Assembly (NCBI GenBank): GCA_905339295.1
Contig: CAJPFI010000026.1
Span: forward strand, 1 to 64,000
DNA from: Burkholderiales bacterium
Lineage (GTDB): Bacteria > Pseudomonadota > Gammaproteobacteria > Burkholderiales > Casimicrobiaceae
Reading direction: 5' to 3'
Length of the DNA stretch: 64,000 nucleotides
Below are positions 7,502 through 17,700 of the stretch, piece by piece; position 1 is the first letter of the stretch, and each line of letters starts with the position of its first letter. The position numbers and the translations under genes are program-made. The notes beneath the pieces are model-generated. The model did not search any database. It was not told the DNA's origin and saw only the letters and a program-made list of their open reading frames with translations.

Positions 7502-8989
7502 TCATCCGGCCGTTCGCCAGGGCCACCCGGCCTTGCGCCATTCGTCGCGCTCCTTCGCGAGCAGGTGGGCAGTCAGCGGGTGCGCGCGCAGCCAGCGCGC
7601 GGGAGCGTCGATGGCGGGCGCGCGCCCGGCGCGGATCCGGATCCGCGGGGCATCGATCGGCTGGCGCGCATGGTGGAACAGCACGGCGAGCCTCAGCGCG
7701 AGCAGTTGCGCGCGCACGCCGGCGTCGGCGAGCGCACCCGCGACCTTGTCGAGGCCGCCGCGGCAGCCGAGGACAAGCAGCGCGAGCGACTGCTGCTCCT
7801 GCCGCGAGAAGCCGGGCATGTCCGCGTTGCCGAGGATGTACGCACCATGCTTGTGGAAGCCGAGGTGCGACACCGTGTAGCCGACCTCGTGCAGTAGCGC
7901 CGCCCATGCGACGCGCCGCGCGACGGCGGCGTCCGTGCGCGTCGCGGCCTGGCGGTGGAGTTCGCGCGCGAGCGCGGCGACGCGCTCAGCGTGCGGCCGG
8001 TCGACCCGGTAGCGGTCGATGAACGACTCCACCGTCGCCTCGCGGCTGTCGCGATGCTCGCGGCGCCCGAGCAGGTCGTAGAGCACGCCGAGGCGCATCG
8101 CGCCGCCGACCGGGTCGATGCGCGGGACGTCGAGCTCCTCGATGGCCGCGGCCATCACCGCGAACCCGCCGGCCAGGACCGGGACGCGCTCGGCCTTGAG
8201 CCCGGCGAGCTTCAGGTGCCTCGCGTGGCCCGCGGCGATCATGCGCTTGCGCAGCCGCGCGAGCCCGTCCGGCGTGATTCCACCCGCGGAGAACCCGTTC
8301 TGCTCGAGGATGTCCGCGAGCGCGAGCGCGGTGCCGGACGACGCGTACGCCTCCTTCCAGTGGCGGCGCGAGAACTCGCGCGCGATGGCCTCGACCTCGA
8401 CCTGCGCGTGCGTCTCGGCCGCCTCGAACGCGCGCTTCGACAACGTACCGTCGGCGAAGAACCGTGCGGTCATCGTGACGCATCCGAGCTTGAGGGACTC
8501 CAGCCGCTCGGGCGCCATCCCGCGTCCGACGATGAACTCGGTCGACCCGCCGCCGATGTCGACCACCAGCCGCGGCGCGTCGCCGGGAGGCAGCACGTGC
8601 GCGACGCCGAGGTAGATCAGCCGCGCCTCCTCGTGGCCGGCGATCACGTCGATCGGAAAGCCGAGCGCCGCCTCCGCGCGCGGCAGGAACGCCGCGGCGT
8701 TCCGCGCGACGCGGAACGTGTTGGTCGCGACCGCGCGCACGTTCGCGCCGTCGAACCCGCGGAGCCGCTCGCCGAAGCGCGAGAGGCAGGCGAGCGCGTC
8801 GCGGCGCGCCTGGGGCGTCAGGTTGCCCTTTGCGTCGATCCCCGCGCCCAGCCGGAGCGTCTCGCGCACCGTGTCCAGGCGATAGATCTGGTTCCCCTCG
8901 ACGCGGCCGACCTCGAGCCGGAAGCTGTTCGAGCCCATGTCGACGACGGCGAGCATCGTCGGCGCTGCGGCGGTCGCGCGTCGATCCAT
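7502..8989 (-). CDS. ppx: Exopolyphosphatase / Ppx-GppA family
   Basis: Ppx/GppA enzymes hydrolyse polyphosphate from its end, and some also hydrolyse pppGpp. The 495-residue product has the two ASKHA phosphate-binding loops, VVDMGSNSFRLEVG at the N-terminus and VVDIGGGSTEFIVG near residue 145, and an HD-type C-terminal domain with LLHEVGYTVSH. Total length equals the long two-part Ppx form. ATG 8989 is chosen because the preceding 24 in-frame residues are Arg/Pro-rich and MLAVVDMGSN follows soon after. It converges on the ppk-sixA operon, so both synthesis and breakdown of polyphosphate are encoded within 4.5 kb. Ppx and GppA cannot be separated by eye; the ppk neighbourhood favours Ppx. Confidence 0.9.
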   Translation of the reverse strand: MDRRATAAAPTMLAVVDMGSNSFRLEVGRVEGNQIYRLDTVRETLRLGAGIDAKGNLTPQARRDALACLSRFGERLRGFDGANVRAVATNTFRVARNAAAFLPRAEAALGFPIDVIAGHEEARLIYLGVAHVLPPGDAPRLVVDIGGGSTEFIVGRGMAPERLESLKLGCVTMTARFFADGTLSKRAFEAAETHAQVEVEAIAREFSRRHWKEAYASSGTALALADILEQNGFSAGGITPDGLARLRKRMIAAGHARHLKLAGLKAERVPVLAGGFAVMAAAIEELDVPRIDPVGGAMRLGVLYDLLGRREHRDSREATVESFIDRYRVDRPHAERVAALARELHRQAATRTDAAVARRVAWAALLHEVGYTVSHLGFHKHGAYILGNADMPGFSRQEQQSLALLVLGCRGGLDKVAGALADAGVRAQLLALRLAVLFHHARQPIDAPRIRIRAGRAPAIDAPARWLRAHPLTAHLLAKERDEWRKAGWPWRTAG

Positions 8990-9254
8990 GGCGGCGAGCC
9001 TCGTGTGCTGAGCCGGAAGGTCGCCCGGGCGATCGCGGCGAAGCGGGGGGCCTTGCTGCATGGCCCGAGCTTACCGCACCGCGGCGAGCCGCCGCGGCCT
9101 CCCGCACGCCGATCCGATGCGCTGCCTCGCCGCCGGAATCCGCGCGACGGCACGATCGCGGAGGCGGCCGCGCGCCGGGCCGGCATGACGTTCGTGCTAA
9201 CCTCGGCGGCTGCCGCGCGCGAGGGAACGTGCCCCGTGGCGCGTGCGCGCTCCC

Positions 9255-10769
9255 ATGCCCATCGACTACCTGCAGAAGATCCTGACCGCGAAGGTCTACG
9301 ACGTCGCGATCGAGTCGGCGCTCGACCTCGCGCCGACGCTGTCGCAGCGCCTGGGGAACCGCGTCCTGCTCAAGCGCGAGGACCAGCAGCCGGTGTTCTC
9401 GTTCAAGCTGCGCGGCGCCTACAACAAGATGGCGCACCTGTCCGCCGCGGAGCGCGCGCGGGGCGTCATCGCGGCCTCCGCCGGCAACCACGCGCAGGGC
9501 GTCGCGCTCGCCGCGCAGCGCCTCGGCTGCGAGGCGACGATCGTGATGCCGGTGACGACGCCGCACATCAAGATCGCGGCGGTCGAGGCGCGCGGCGCGA
9601 CGGTCGCGCTGCACGGGGACTCGTACAGCGACGCGTACGAGCACGCGCTCGAATTGCAGCGTCGCACGGGCGCGACCTTCGTCCATCCGTACGACGATCC
9701 GGACGTGATCGCCGGTCAGGGCACGATCGGCATGGAGATCCTGCGCCAGTGCCAGGGCCCGATCGACGCGATCTTCGTGGCGATCGGCGGCGGCGGGCTC
9801 GTCGCGGGCATCGGCGCGTACGTCAAGCGCGTGAGACCCGACATCCGCATCATCGGCGTGCAGCCCGAGGACTCCGACGCGATGGCGCGCTCGCTCGCGG
9901 CCGGCCGGCGCGTCAGGCTCCCGCACGTCGGGCTGTTCGCCGACGGCGTCGCGGTCAAGCAGGTGGGCAAGGAAACCTTCCGGCTCGCGCGAGAGGTGGT
10001 CGACGAGGTCGTGCTCGTCGACACCGACGCGACCTGCGCCGCGCTGAAGGACGTCTTCGAGGACACGCGCGCGATCCTCGAGCCTGCCGGCGCGCTCGCG
10101 ATCGCGGGCGTGAAGGCCTGGGTCGAGCGCCACCGCACCAGGGGCCGCACGTACGTCGCGATCGCGTGCGGCGCCAACATGAATTTCGACCGGCTTCGCT
10201 TCGTCGCGGAGCGCGCCGAGCTGGGCGAGCACCGCGAAGCGGTGCTCGCGGTGACGATCCCCGAGCGGCCGGGGAGCTTCCGCGAGTTCTGCCGGTTGCT
10301 GGGCAAGCGGTCGGTCACGGAATTCAACTACCGCTACGCGGACGCGTCCGCGGCGCACCTGTTCGTCGGCGTCGAGGTGGCGAACCGCCACGAGAAGGAC
10401 CGGCTGGTCGCGGACCTGAAGCGCCATCGCATCGACGCGCTCGACCTCTCGGACAACGAGATGGCGAAGCTGCACGTTCGCCACCTGGTCGGGGGCCACG
10501 CGCCGTCGGCGGAGAACGAGATCCTGTACCGGTTCGAGTTTCCCGAGCGCCCGGGCGCGCTGATGCGCTTCCTCGACAGCATGAGCGCGGGCTGGAACAT
10601 CAGCCTGTTCCACTATCGCAACCACGGCGCGGACTACGGGCGCGTGCTGGTGGGCATGCAGGTGCCGCCGCAGGACAAGGCCGAATTCCGCGCGTTCCTC
10701 GCGCGCCTCGGCTACGACCACGCCGACGAGACCGACAACCCGGCGTATCGCATGTTCCTCGGCCGCTGA
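9255..10769 (+). CDS. ilvA: Threonine ammonia-lyase, biosynthetic (threonine deaminase)
   Basis: Converts L-threonine to 2-oxobutanoate, the first step toward isoleucine, with pyridoxal phosphate. The PLP lysine is in SFKLRGAYNKM (residues about 49-59), the substrate loop is SAGNHAQGVA, and the PLP phosphate loop is AIGGGGLVAGI. At 504 residues it is the long biosynthetic form with two C-terminal ACT-like regulatory domains (AVLAVTIPERPGSFREF and EILYRFEFPERPGAL), the site of isoleucine inhibition and valine activation in this family. ATG 9255 is preferred over GTG 9243 because MPIDYLQKIL matches the usual family start. An extended -10-like TGCTAACCT lies at 9195-9203. Confidence 0.95.
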   Translation: MPIDYLQKILTAKVYDVAIESALDLAPTLSQRLGNRVLLKREDQQPVFSFKLRGAYNKMAHLSAAERARGVIAASAGNHAQGVALAAQRLGCEATIVMPVTTPHIKIAAVEARGATVALHGDSYSDAYEHALELQRRTGATFVHPYDDPDVIAGQGTIGMEILRQCQGPIDAIFVAIGGGGLVAGIGAYVKRVRPDIRIIGVQPEDSDAMARSLAAGRRVRLPHVGLFADGVAVKQVGKETFRLAREVVDEVVLVDTDATCAALKDVFEDTRAILEPAGALAIAGVKAWVERHRTRGRTYVAIACGANMNFDRLRFVAERAELGEHREAVLAVTIPERPGSFREFCRLLGKRSVTEFNYRYADASAAHLFVGVEVANRHEKDRLVADLKRHRIDALDLSDNEMAKLHVRHLVGGHAPSAENEILYRFEFPERPGALMRFLDSMSAGWNISLFHYRNHGADYGRVLVGMQVPPQDKAEFRAFLARLGYDHADETDNPAYRMFLGR

Positions 10770-11020
10770 CGCGAGGCGCCGTCGCGCGCCGCCGCGCCCG
10801 GGCTCGCGGGAGCGACCCCCAAGGGCAGCCTGTGCCGCAGCGCGTCAGTTCCGCGGTGCGATAACTTGCCGGGATGTTGCATTCCGCGCAAAAGCGGCCG
10901 CGTCGCCGTATTCCGGCAAGCTTTATGCTCTAGTCAGGGCCGGTCCGCCGTGGCAGACTCGACCAAGGCATTCCCGCCCGTCGAAGCGCCGCGCGAGGCG
11001 GGGATCCACCCGGAGGATGT

Positions 11021-11419
11021 TTGGCCGATAAGAGCGCGCTGTCGGGCGTCAAGGTGATGGTGATCGACGATTCGAACACCATCCGCCGGAGCGCCGAGAT
11101 CTTCCTTCTCCAGGCCGGCTGCACGGTCATCCTGGCCGAGGACGGGTTCGACGCGCTGGCGAAGATCGCCGATCACCAGCCCGACCTGGTTTTCGTCGAC
11201 ATCATGATGCCCCGGCTGGACGGCTACCAGACCTGCGCGCTGATCAAGAAGAACGCGAAGTTCCGGGCAACGCCGGTGATCATGCTCTCGTCGAAGGACG
11301 GCCTGTTCGACCGCGCGCGCGGCCGCATGGTCGGCTCCGACCAGTACCTCACCAAGCCATTCACGAAGGAAAGCCTGCTGAAGGCGGTCGCGGCGCACGT
11401 GAACCGCGCGGCGGCCTGA
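11021..11419 (+). CDS. pilG: Twitching motility response regulator PilG
   Basis: A 132-residue stand-alone receiver domain. It shows VMVIDDSNTIRRS with the acidic pair, the phospho-acceptor Asp in LVFVDIMMPRLDGYQ, the conserved Ser in PVIMLSSKDG and the Lys in YLTKPFTKE. In Pil-Chp systems PilG is a phosphorylation target of the ChpA kinase and acts on pilus extension and cAMP. The start is TTG at 11021: it gives MADKSALSG, and CGGAGGA at 11011-11017 is a good ribosome-binding site for it. An ATG at 11017 opens only a four-codon frame. This is the first gene of the pilG-pilH-pilI-pilJ-chpA operon. The 251-bp gap upstream holds no gene I can support. Confidence 0.93.
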   Translation: MADKSALSGVKVMVIDDSNTIRRSAEIFLLQAGCTVILAEDGFDALAKIADHQPDLVFVDIMMPRLDGYQTCALIKKNAKFRATPVIMLSSKDGLFDRARGRMVGSDQYLTKPFTKESLLKAVAAHVNRAAA

Positions 11420-11469
11420 CGGACGGACGCGGGACGCGTCGGACGGCGTCAAGACACGAAGGCACGAAC

Positions 11470-11835
11470 ATGATGATCAAGAAGATCCTGATCGTCGACG
11501 ACTCGCCCACCGAGCGCCATGTCCTCAACGACATGCTGACCAAGGCGGGCTACGAGGTCGTCGCGAGCGACAACGGCGAGGACGCGATCCAGAAGTCGAA
11601 GTCGGTGAAGCCCGACCTCATCCTGATGGACGTCGTCATGCCCGGGCTGAACGGATTCCAGGCCACGCGGGCGATCTCGCGCGACCCGGAGACGCGCTCG
11701 ATCCCGATCATCCTGTGCACGTCGAAGAGCCAGGAGACCGACAAGATCTGGGGAATGCGGCAGGGTGCGCGCGACTACGTCGTGAAGCCGGTGAACCGCG
11801 ACGACCTGCTCGCCAAGATCGCGTCGATCGACTGA
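11470..11835 (+). CDS. pilH: Twitching motility response regulator PilH
   Basis: A 121-residue CheY-like receiver with ILIVDDSPTERHV, the acceptor Asp in LILMDVVMPGLNG, the Thr in IILCTSKSQE and the Lys in YVVKPVNRDD. In known Pil-Chp systems PilH is the second receiver; it supports pilus retraction or drains phosphate from ChpA. The gene starts 50 bp after pilG and is followed 25 bp later by pilI, so they are read together. ATG 11470 is followed by a second in-frame ATG (11473), and either could be used. The assignment as PilH rather than a generic CheY rests on gene order and similarity. Confidence 0.92.
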   Translation: MMIKKILIVDDSPTERHVLNDMLTKAGYEVVASDNGEDAIQKSKSVKPDLILMDVVMPGLNGFQATRAISRDPETRSIPIILCTSKSQETDKIWGMRQGARDYVVKPVNRDDLLAKIASID

Positions 11836-11860
11836 CCCGACCCGACCGAACGCCGAAGCG

Positions 11861-12382
11861 ATGGCCCGCGCCGCGAAGCTCGACCTGCGAACGTTCCAGC
11901 AGGAACTCGCCACCCGCCTCGCGAGCAAGACCGCCGCGCAGGTGGAATCGTCGCGGCTCGGGCTCTCGTGCGGCGGCGACCGCTGGCTGGTTCGCCTCGC
12001 CGACGCGGGCGAGGTCGTGGCGATGCCGCCGGTGACGCCGGTGCCGCACACGCGTCCCTGGCACATGGGCATCGCGAACGTGCGAGGCAACCTCTACAGC
12101 GTGATCGATTTCGCGCGGTTCATCGGGCGCGAGCCGGAAGGCGCGGCAGGCCACGCGAGGCTCGTGCTGTTCGGGCCGCGCGCGGGCGACCTCCATGTCG
12201 GGATCGTCGTCGAGCGCGTGCTCGGCCTGCGCAACCTCGCCGAGCTGGCGCCGTCGGGGACGGCGGCCGGCGCGCCGGCATGGTACGCGCAGTGCTGGAT
12301 GGACGCCGACGGGCGCGCCTGGCAGGAGATCGACCTCTCCCGCCTCGCGCGCGACGACGCGTTCCTGCAGATCGGCACCTGA
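11861..12382 (+). CDS. pilI: CheW-like coupling protein PilI
   Basis: The 173-residue product is a single CheW-type domain. Conserved pieces are VVAMPPVTPVPHTRPW around residues 50-65, GIANVRGNLYSVIDFARFIG (the adaptor hallmark, here near 69-88) and VGIVVERVLGLRNL. PilI links the PilJ receptor to the ChpA kinase in the inner-membrane signalling array. It sits in the standard place between pilH and pilJ. No enzymatic residues are expected. The C-terminal QEIDLSRLARDDAFLQI is typical of PilI. Confidence 0.92.
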   Translation: MARAAKLDLRTFQQELATRLASKTAAQVESSRLGLSCGGDRWLVRLADAGEVVAMPPVTPVPHTRPWHMGIANVRGNLYSVIDFARFIGREPEGAAGHARLVLFGPRAGDLHVGIVVERVLGLRNLAELAPSGTAAGAPAWYAQCWMDADGRAWQEIDLSRLARDDAFLQIGT

Positions 12383-12427
12383 CACGGGGCGCCCCAGCCT
12401 CGAGCGAAGAGACGACCCGGAGGACCC

Positions 12428-14635
12428 ATGGCGTTGAAGATGCCCAACCTGTTCGGCGCGAAGCCGTCGCCGGCGCAGGCCGACGACCTCGAGGTGCCGA
12501 CCACGCAGGTGCGGATGGCCGCGCAGAACGCGCCCGGATACGACCCGCTCGCGTCCGTGTCGATCATGGAGCAGCTGCGGACGGCGTCGCAGACGATGAC
12601 GGTGCCGCGCAAGCTCCCGGTCATCGGCAACCTGCCGGTGGTGAAGCAGTTCCAGGTGCTCGGAACGCTGCTCGCGATGTTCCTCGTGTTCGCGGCGTTC
12701 ATGGTGTTCCTCGAGAACCGGCAGTCGTCGCAGACCTCGGCCGCGGCGGCGACGTCGACGGAAATGCAGATGCTCTCGCAGCGGCTCGCGCGCGGCTCGG
12801 CGCTCGCGTCGCAGGGCCAGGCCGCCGGCTTCCCGGCCGTCGCGGACAGCCGCGAGCGCTTCGGCAGGAGCCTGGACGCGCTGCTCAACGGCGGCACCGT
12901 GCGCGGCGTCTCGCTCGACGTCGCGCAGGAGCCGCACGTCGTCGCGCTGCTCAACACGGTAAAGCAGCGCTGGGAGCGCGTCGACGCGGCCGCCGATCGC
13001 CTGACCGGCAACCAGCAGAGCCTCCTGTCGCTCGCGAAGGGCCTCGACTCGATCAACCAGGGCAACGCCGCGCTGCTCGAGCTCGCGCAGCAGGCGGCGC
13101 AGCAGATCGGCGCGGCGGGCGGCACGCTGCGCGAGGTCGACTACGCGAACCAGCTCGCGGTGCTGTCGCAGCGCATCGCCAAGAACGCCAACACGCTCGC
13201 CGCCTCCGAAGAGATCGATCCCGAGGTCGCGTTCCTGATGGGCAAGGACACGGGCGTCTTCCGCGACATCCTCAACGGCCTCGTCCGCGGCAGCGATGCG
13301 CTGCGCATCGCGCCGATACGCAACGACGACGCGCGCGCGACGCTCGCCGAGCTCGCGAAGCGGTTCGCGGACTACGATGCCGGCGTCGCCGCGATCCTGC
13401 AGAACATGCAGCGCCTGACCGTCGCCAAGCAGGCCGCCCGGGCGATCAACGCCGACGCCGAGCCGCTGCTCGACGACTCGGTCAAGCTCGCGGAGATGTA
13501 CGAGGGCGGCGGCGGCCTGGCGCGCACGTTCACGCTCTGGGCGTCGATCATATTCGCGCTGCTCGCGCTCCTGTGCCTCGTGCTTCTCGGCAAGGTGTTC
13601 CTCGACGACGCCCGGATGCGCGCGCTCGAGAGCGAGAGCGAGAACAAGCGCAACCAGGAGGCGATCCTGCGGCTCCTGAACGAGATGGGCAACCTCGCCG
13701 ACGGCGACCTGACGGTGCAGGCATCGGTGACCGAGGACGTGACCGGCGCGATCGCGGACTCGATCAACTTCACGATCGAGGAGCTGCGCACGCTGGTCCG
13801 CGGGATCAACTCGGCGACCGACCAGGTGACGCGCGCGACGCAGGAAACGCAGTCGATCTCGAACCGGCTGTTCGAGGCGTCTCAGCGGCAGAGCCGCGAG
13901 ATCCAGCAGGCGTCCGCGTCCGTGCTCCAGATGGCGGAGTCGATCAGCGAGGTGGCGCAGAACGCGTCGCAGTCGGCGAAGGTCGCGCAGATGGCGCTCG
14001 GCGCCGCCGAGAAGGGCGGCCAGGCGGTGCAGAACCAGATTTCCGGCATGAACGAGATCCGCACGCAGATCCAGGACACGTCGAAGCGGATCAAGCGGCT
14101 GGGCGAGTCCTCGCTCGAGATCGGCGAGATCGTCGAGCTGATCAGCGACATCACCGAGCAGACCAACGTGCTCGCGCTCAATGCCGCCATCCAGGCGGCG
14201 TCCGCCGGCGAGGCGGGGCGCGGGTTCACGGTCGTGGCCGAGGAGGTGCAGAGGCTCGCGGAGCGTTCGGGCGAGGCGACCAAGCAGATCGAGGCGATCG
14301 TCAAGACGATTCAGGCCGACACGCAGGACGCGGTCGCGGCCATGGAGAAGTCGACGGTCGGCGTGGTCGAGGGAACGAAGCTGTCCGACGCCGCGGGCCA
14401 GGCGCTGACCGAGATCCAGCGCGTGTCGCGCGAGCTCGCCGAGCTGATCAGCCGCATCTCGGCGCAGACGCAGATGCAGTCGACGTCGGTCACCGACGTG
14501 ACGCGCGGCATGCAGGGCATCCTGAAGATCACCGAGGAGACCACCGAGGGCACCAAGCAGACCAACGTGTCGATCGGACAGCTCACCAAGCTCGCCGCCG
14601 AGCTCCGCTCGTCGGTGGCCGGCTTCAAGGTGTAG
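12428..14635 (+). CDS. pilJ: Methyl-accepting chemotaxis protein PilJ
   Basis: Receptor of the type IV pilus chemosensory pathway, 735 residues. A first membrane segment lies near residues 78-97 ([18 protein letters not shown]). It is followed by a roughly 280-residue periplasmic helical region with two PilJ-type repeats, a second membrane segment near 372-390 ([17 protein letters not shown]), a HAMP-like linker and a long signalling coiled coil. The hairpin tip is intact: [20 protein letters not shown] then [15 protein letters not shown]. The N-terminal 70 residues are cytoplasmic and Gln/Ala-rich. It starts 45 bp after pilI with CGGAGGA before the ATG. No CheR-like methyltransferase or CheB-like methylesterase gene is in this window. 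Confidence 0.93.
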   Translation: MALKMPNLFGAKPSPAQADDLEVPTTQVRMAAQNAPGYDPLASVSIMEQLRTASQTMTVPRKLPVIGNLPVVKQFQVLGTLLAMFLVFAAFMVFLENRQSSQTSAAAATSTEMQMLSQRLARGSALASQGQAAGFPAVADSRERFGRSLDALLNGGTVRGVSLDVAQEPHVVALLNTVKQRWERVDAAADRLTGNQQSLLSLAKGLDSINQGNAALLELAQQAAQQIGAAGGTLREVDYANQLAVLSQRIAKNANTLAASEEIDPEVAFLMGKDTGVFRDILNGLVRGSDALRIAPIRNDDARATLAELAKRFADYDAGVAAILQNMQRLTVAKQAARAINADAEPLLDDSVKLAEMYEGGGGLARTFTLWASIIFALLALLCLVLLGKVFLDDARMRALESESENKRNQEAILRLLNEMGNLADGDLTVQASVTEDVTGAIADSINFTIEELRTLVRGINSATDQVTRATQETQSISNRLFEASQRQSREIQQASASVLQMAESISEVAQNASQSAKVAQMALGAAEKGGQAVQNQISGMNEIRTQIQDTSKRIKRLGESSLEIGEIVELISDITEQTNVLALNAAIQAASAGEAGRGFTVVAEEVQRLAERSGEATKQIEAIVKTIQADTQDAVAAMEKSTVGVVEGTKLSDAAGQALTEIQRVSRELAELISRISAQTQMQSTSVTDVTRGMQGILKITEETTEGTKQTNVSIGQLTKLAAELRSSVAGFKV

Positions 14636-14701
14636 CGCGGACAGCCGCGCGGGCGCGGAACTTGCTCGCGATCTGCCGACCGATCGCCGGATCCTCCGGA
14701 T

Positions 14702-14723
14702 CGACGTAACGACGTAACGACGT
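14702..14723. repeat. Short tandem repeat abutting the chpA start
   Basis: The 8-base unit CGACGTAA is repeated 2.75 times and runs into the GTG start codon of chpA. It replaces any recognisable Shine-Dalgarno sequence there. Confidence 0.7.
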
Positions 14724-17700
14724 GGCCACCGAGACCGCACCGGATTTCGATCTTGGACCGCTTTCCTGGGTGCAGGGCGAAATCGACCAGGCGATCGCGC
14801 GCGGACTCGAGTCGCTCGCCGCGTTCCGCGGGAGCCCGGGCGACGAAACCGCCCTCAAGCACGCGCGCACGCACGTCCACCAGGCGGCGGGCGCGATCCA
14901 GATGGTTGGACTGGACGCCGTCGTCGCCTACACCGACGAGCTCGAGCGGCAGCTCGTGCGCCTCGAATCGCTGCCGCGCGCGGAGCTTCCGGGCGCGTCC
15001 GACGCGATCGAGCGGGGATTGTCCAAGCTCAGGATCTTCCTCGACGAGCTGGTGAAGGGCGTCGCGCCGGTCCCGCTCAAGCTCTTTCCCGAGTACGAGG
15101 CGATGCAGCTCGTGCGCGGCGTGAAGGCCGCGTCGCCGACCGAGCTGTTCTATCCGGACCTGTCGCCGCGCGCACCGAGGATCGCGCCGCGCGAGCCGAT
15201 CGGCGCCGCCAGGCTGCTGTCCCACCTGGTGAAGCAGCGCCGTGCCTACCAGCGCGGGCTGCTGTCGTGGCTGCGCGGCGACGCCGAGGGCGCGAAGGCG
15301 ATGCGCGAGGCGATCGCCGGCATCGAGGATGCGACCCCGCAGGCCGGCCTGCGCTCGTTCTGGTGGAGCGTCGGCGCGCTGTTCGAGGCGCTGACCGGCA
15401 ACGGGCTCGACCCCGGCTTCGGCGTCAAGCAGCTCGCCGCGCGCATCGACCTGCAGATCCGCCGCGTCGTCGAGGGCAGCGCCAAGGCCGCCGACCGGCT
15501 GCGCCGCGAGGTGCTCTACTACGTCGCGATCAGCGCGCCGGTGGGGCCGCAGGTGCAGGCGGTGCAGCGCGCGTTCCGGCTCGCCGGCCTGATCCCCACC
15601 GCCGAGGCGCTGAACGCCGACATGGTGCGCATCCAGCCGCTGCTGCGCGAGGCGCGCGAGCAGCTCGTGCAGGCGAAGGAAGCGTGGCTCAAGTTCGCGT
15701 CGGGCCGCGCCGAGAACCTGCCGAAGCTCAAGGCCACGCTCGCGTCGGTGCACACGAAGGCCGCCGAGATGAAGCACGGCGCGCTGATGAAGCTCACCGC
15801 CGCGCTGGTCGAGCGACTCGACAGGATGCCGACGTCGGGCGTCTCGGAGATGCTCGCGATGGAGTACGCGACCGCGCTCCTGCTCGCCGAGAGCGCGTTC
15901 GAGAACTACACGATGCTCACGCCGGACTTCCCGAAGCAGGTCGACGCGATGCTCTCGCGACTCGATGCGGCGCGCATCGGGCGCTTGAGCGAGTCGGCCG
16001 CCGTGCCGGCGCTGGACGAGATGAGCAAGCGCGCGCAGGAGCGCGTGCTGGTCGCGCAGGTGGGGCGCGAGATCCAGGCGAACCTGCGCCGCATGGAGCA
16101 GGTGCTCGACGCGTTCTTCCGCGACAACGGCAAGCGCGCCGACCTCGCGACGCTCACGAAGGAGAGCCAGCAGATCCGCGGTGCGCTCGCGATCCTCGGA
16201 CTCGACGACGCGGAGCGCCTGCTCGCGTCGTGCCAGGCGCAGATCGAGCACTACGCGAACCCGGAGACGCCGGTATCCAACGACGACCTCGAGGCCCTCG
16301 CCGAGGCGCTATCGGGGCTCGGGTTCTACGTCGAGGCGGTCGAGCAGCAGCGGCCCGACCGCGAGCGCCTGATCGCGCCGCTGATCGCGAAGCGCCTGGG
16401 CGAGACGTCCGCGCCGAGGGCCGAGGAGGCCGAGTCGGTCGAGTCGTCGGTCGCGCGGCTGCGCGCGTCGCTGCCGGCGCTGGTCGACGAGGCGCGGCGC
16501 GCTCCGTCGGATGCTTCGGTGCGCGAGTCGCTTCGCGCGAAGCTCGCGGGACTGCGCGACGACGCCGAGCTGATCGGCGACGCCGAGCTGGTGGCGCAGG
16601 CCGAGTCGGCGCTCGTGGAACTCGGGCGCGGCGGCGGTGCGGCGCTCGCGGAGGCGGCCGCGGCGATCGCCGACGCCGGCGTGGCGCCCGCGCCGGCAAT
16701 CTCCGACGAGACGAAGCGGCTGCTCGAGACCGAGGGCCGCGCGCTCGACGCCGAGCTGCTCGACATCTACCTGACCGAGGCGTCGGAGGTGCTCGACACG
16801 ATCGGCGACCAGTCGCGCATGCTCGACGAGAACCCGGGCGACCGCGAGGCGTTGCGCACGGTGCGCCGCGGATTCCACACGCTGAAGGGCTCCGGGCGCA
16901 TGGTGGGCCTGACCGAGCTGGGCGATCTCGCGTGGGACGTCGAGCGCATGCACAACCGCCTCCTCGACGAGGAGCGCCCGGCGACGCAGGCGGTCCTCGC
17001 GATGATCCGGGTCGCGCACGCGTCGTTCCGCCATTGGGTCGACGAACTCCGTGCGAACGGTCGCGTCCTCGTGGACCCGACCGCGCTGCACGAGGCGATC
17101 GCGGCGGTCGGCTCGCGGTTGCCTGGAGGCGCGCCGAGCGACGTCGCGGTCGCGGCGACCGCCGCCGCGGCGGCACCGGCGCCGGTCGCCGAAGTCATCG
17201 ACATCACGGTGCCCGCGTTCGCCGAGCCGGCGGCGTCGAGCCTGGACGAGGGGTCGCATTCGATCGCCCGCGAGCCCGAGCCCGAGGTCGTCGAATTGCC
17301 CGAGCTGGGGGCGCCGAACTCGCCGGTCGACATCGAGGTCGTCGAGACGGACAGCGAGCCCGGGCCTCCGCGTCACGCCGGCCCGCCGGTGCTGACGCTG
17401 ATCGCCGGCAGCCGGGCCGCCGATGCGCCGGACGAGGCGGAAGCGGCGGAGCGGCCGGATGGGACGGCTGCCTCCGACGACATCGACGTGGGCGGGGTGC
17501 GCATCTCGAGCTCGCTGCACCGGATCCTCGTCGACGAGGCGGAAGAGCATCTCGCGACGCTCGACCACGAGCAGTCGCTGCTGCAGTTCGACCCGGGCGC
17601 CGCGCCGTCGCAGGCGATGATCCGGGCGGCGCACACGCTCTGCGGCATTCACCGGACCGGCGGATTCCCGCTCGTCGCCGGGCTCGCGAAGTCGCTCGAG

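Noticed and set aside
10866..11057. Small open frame of 63 codons before pilG
   Set aside because: No homology or RBS evidence, and it ends inside pilG. It may be untranslated leader.
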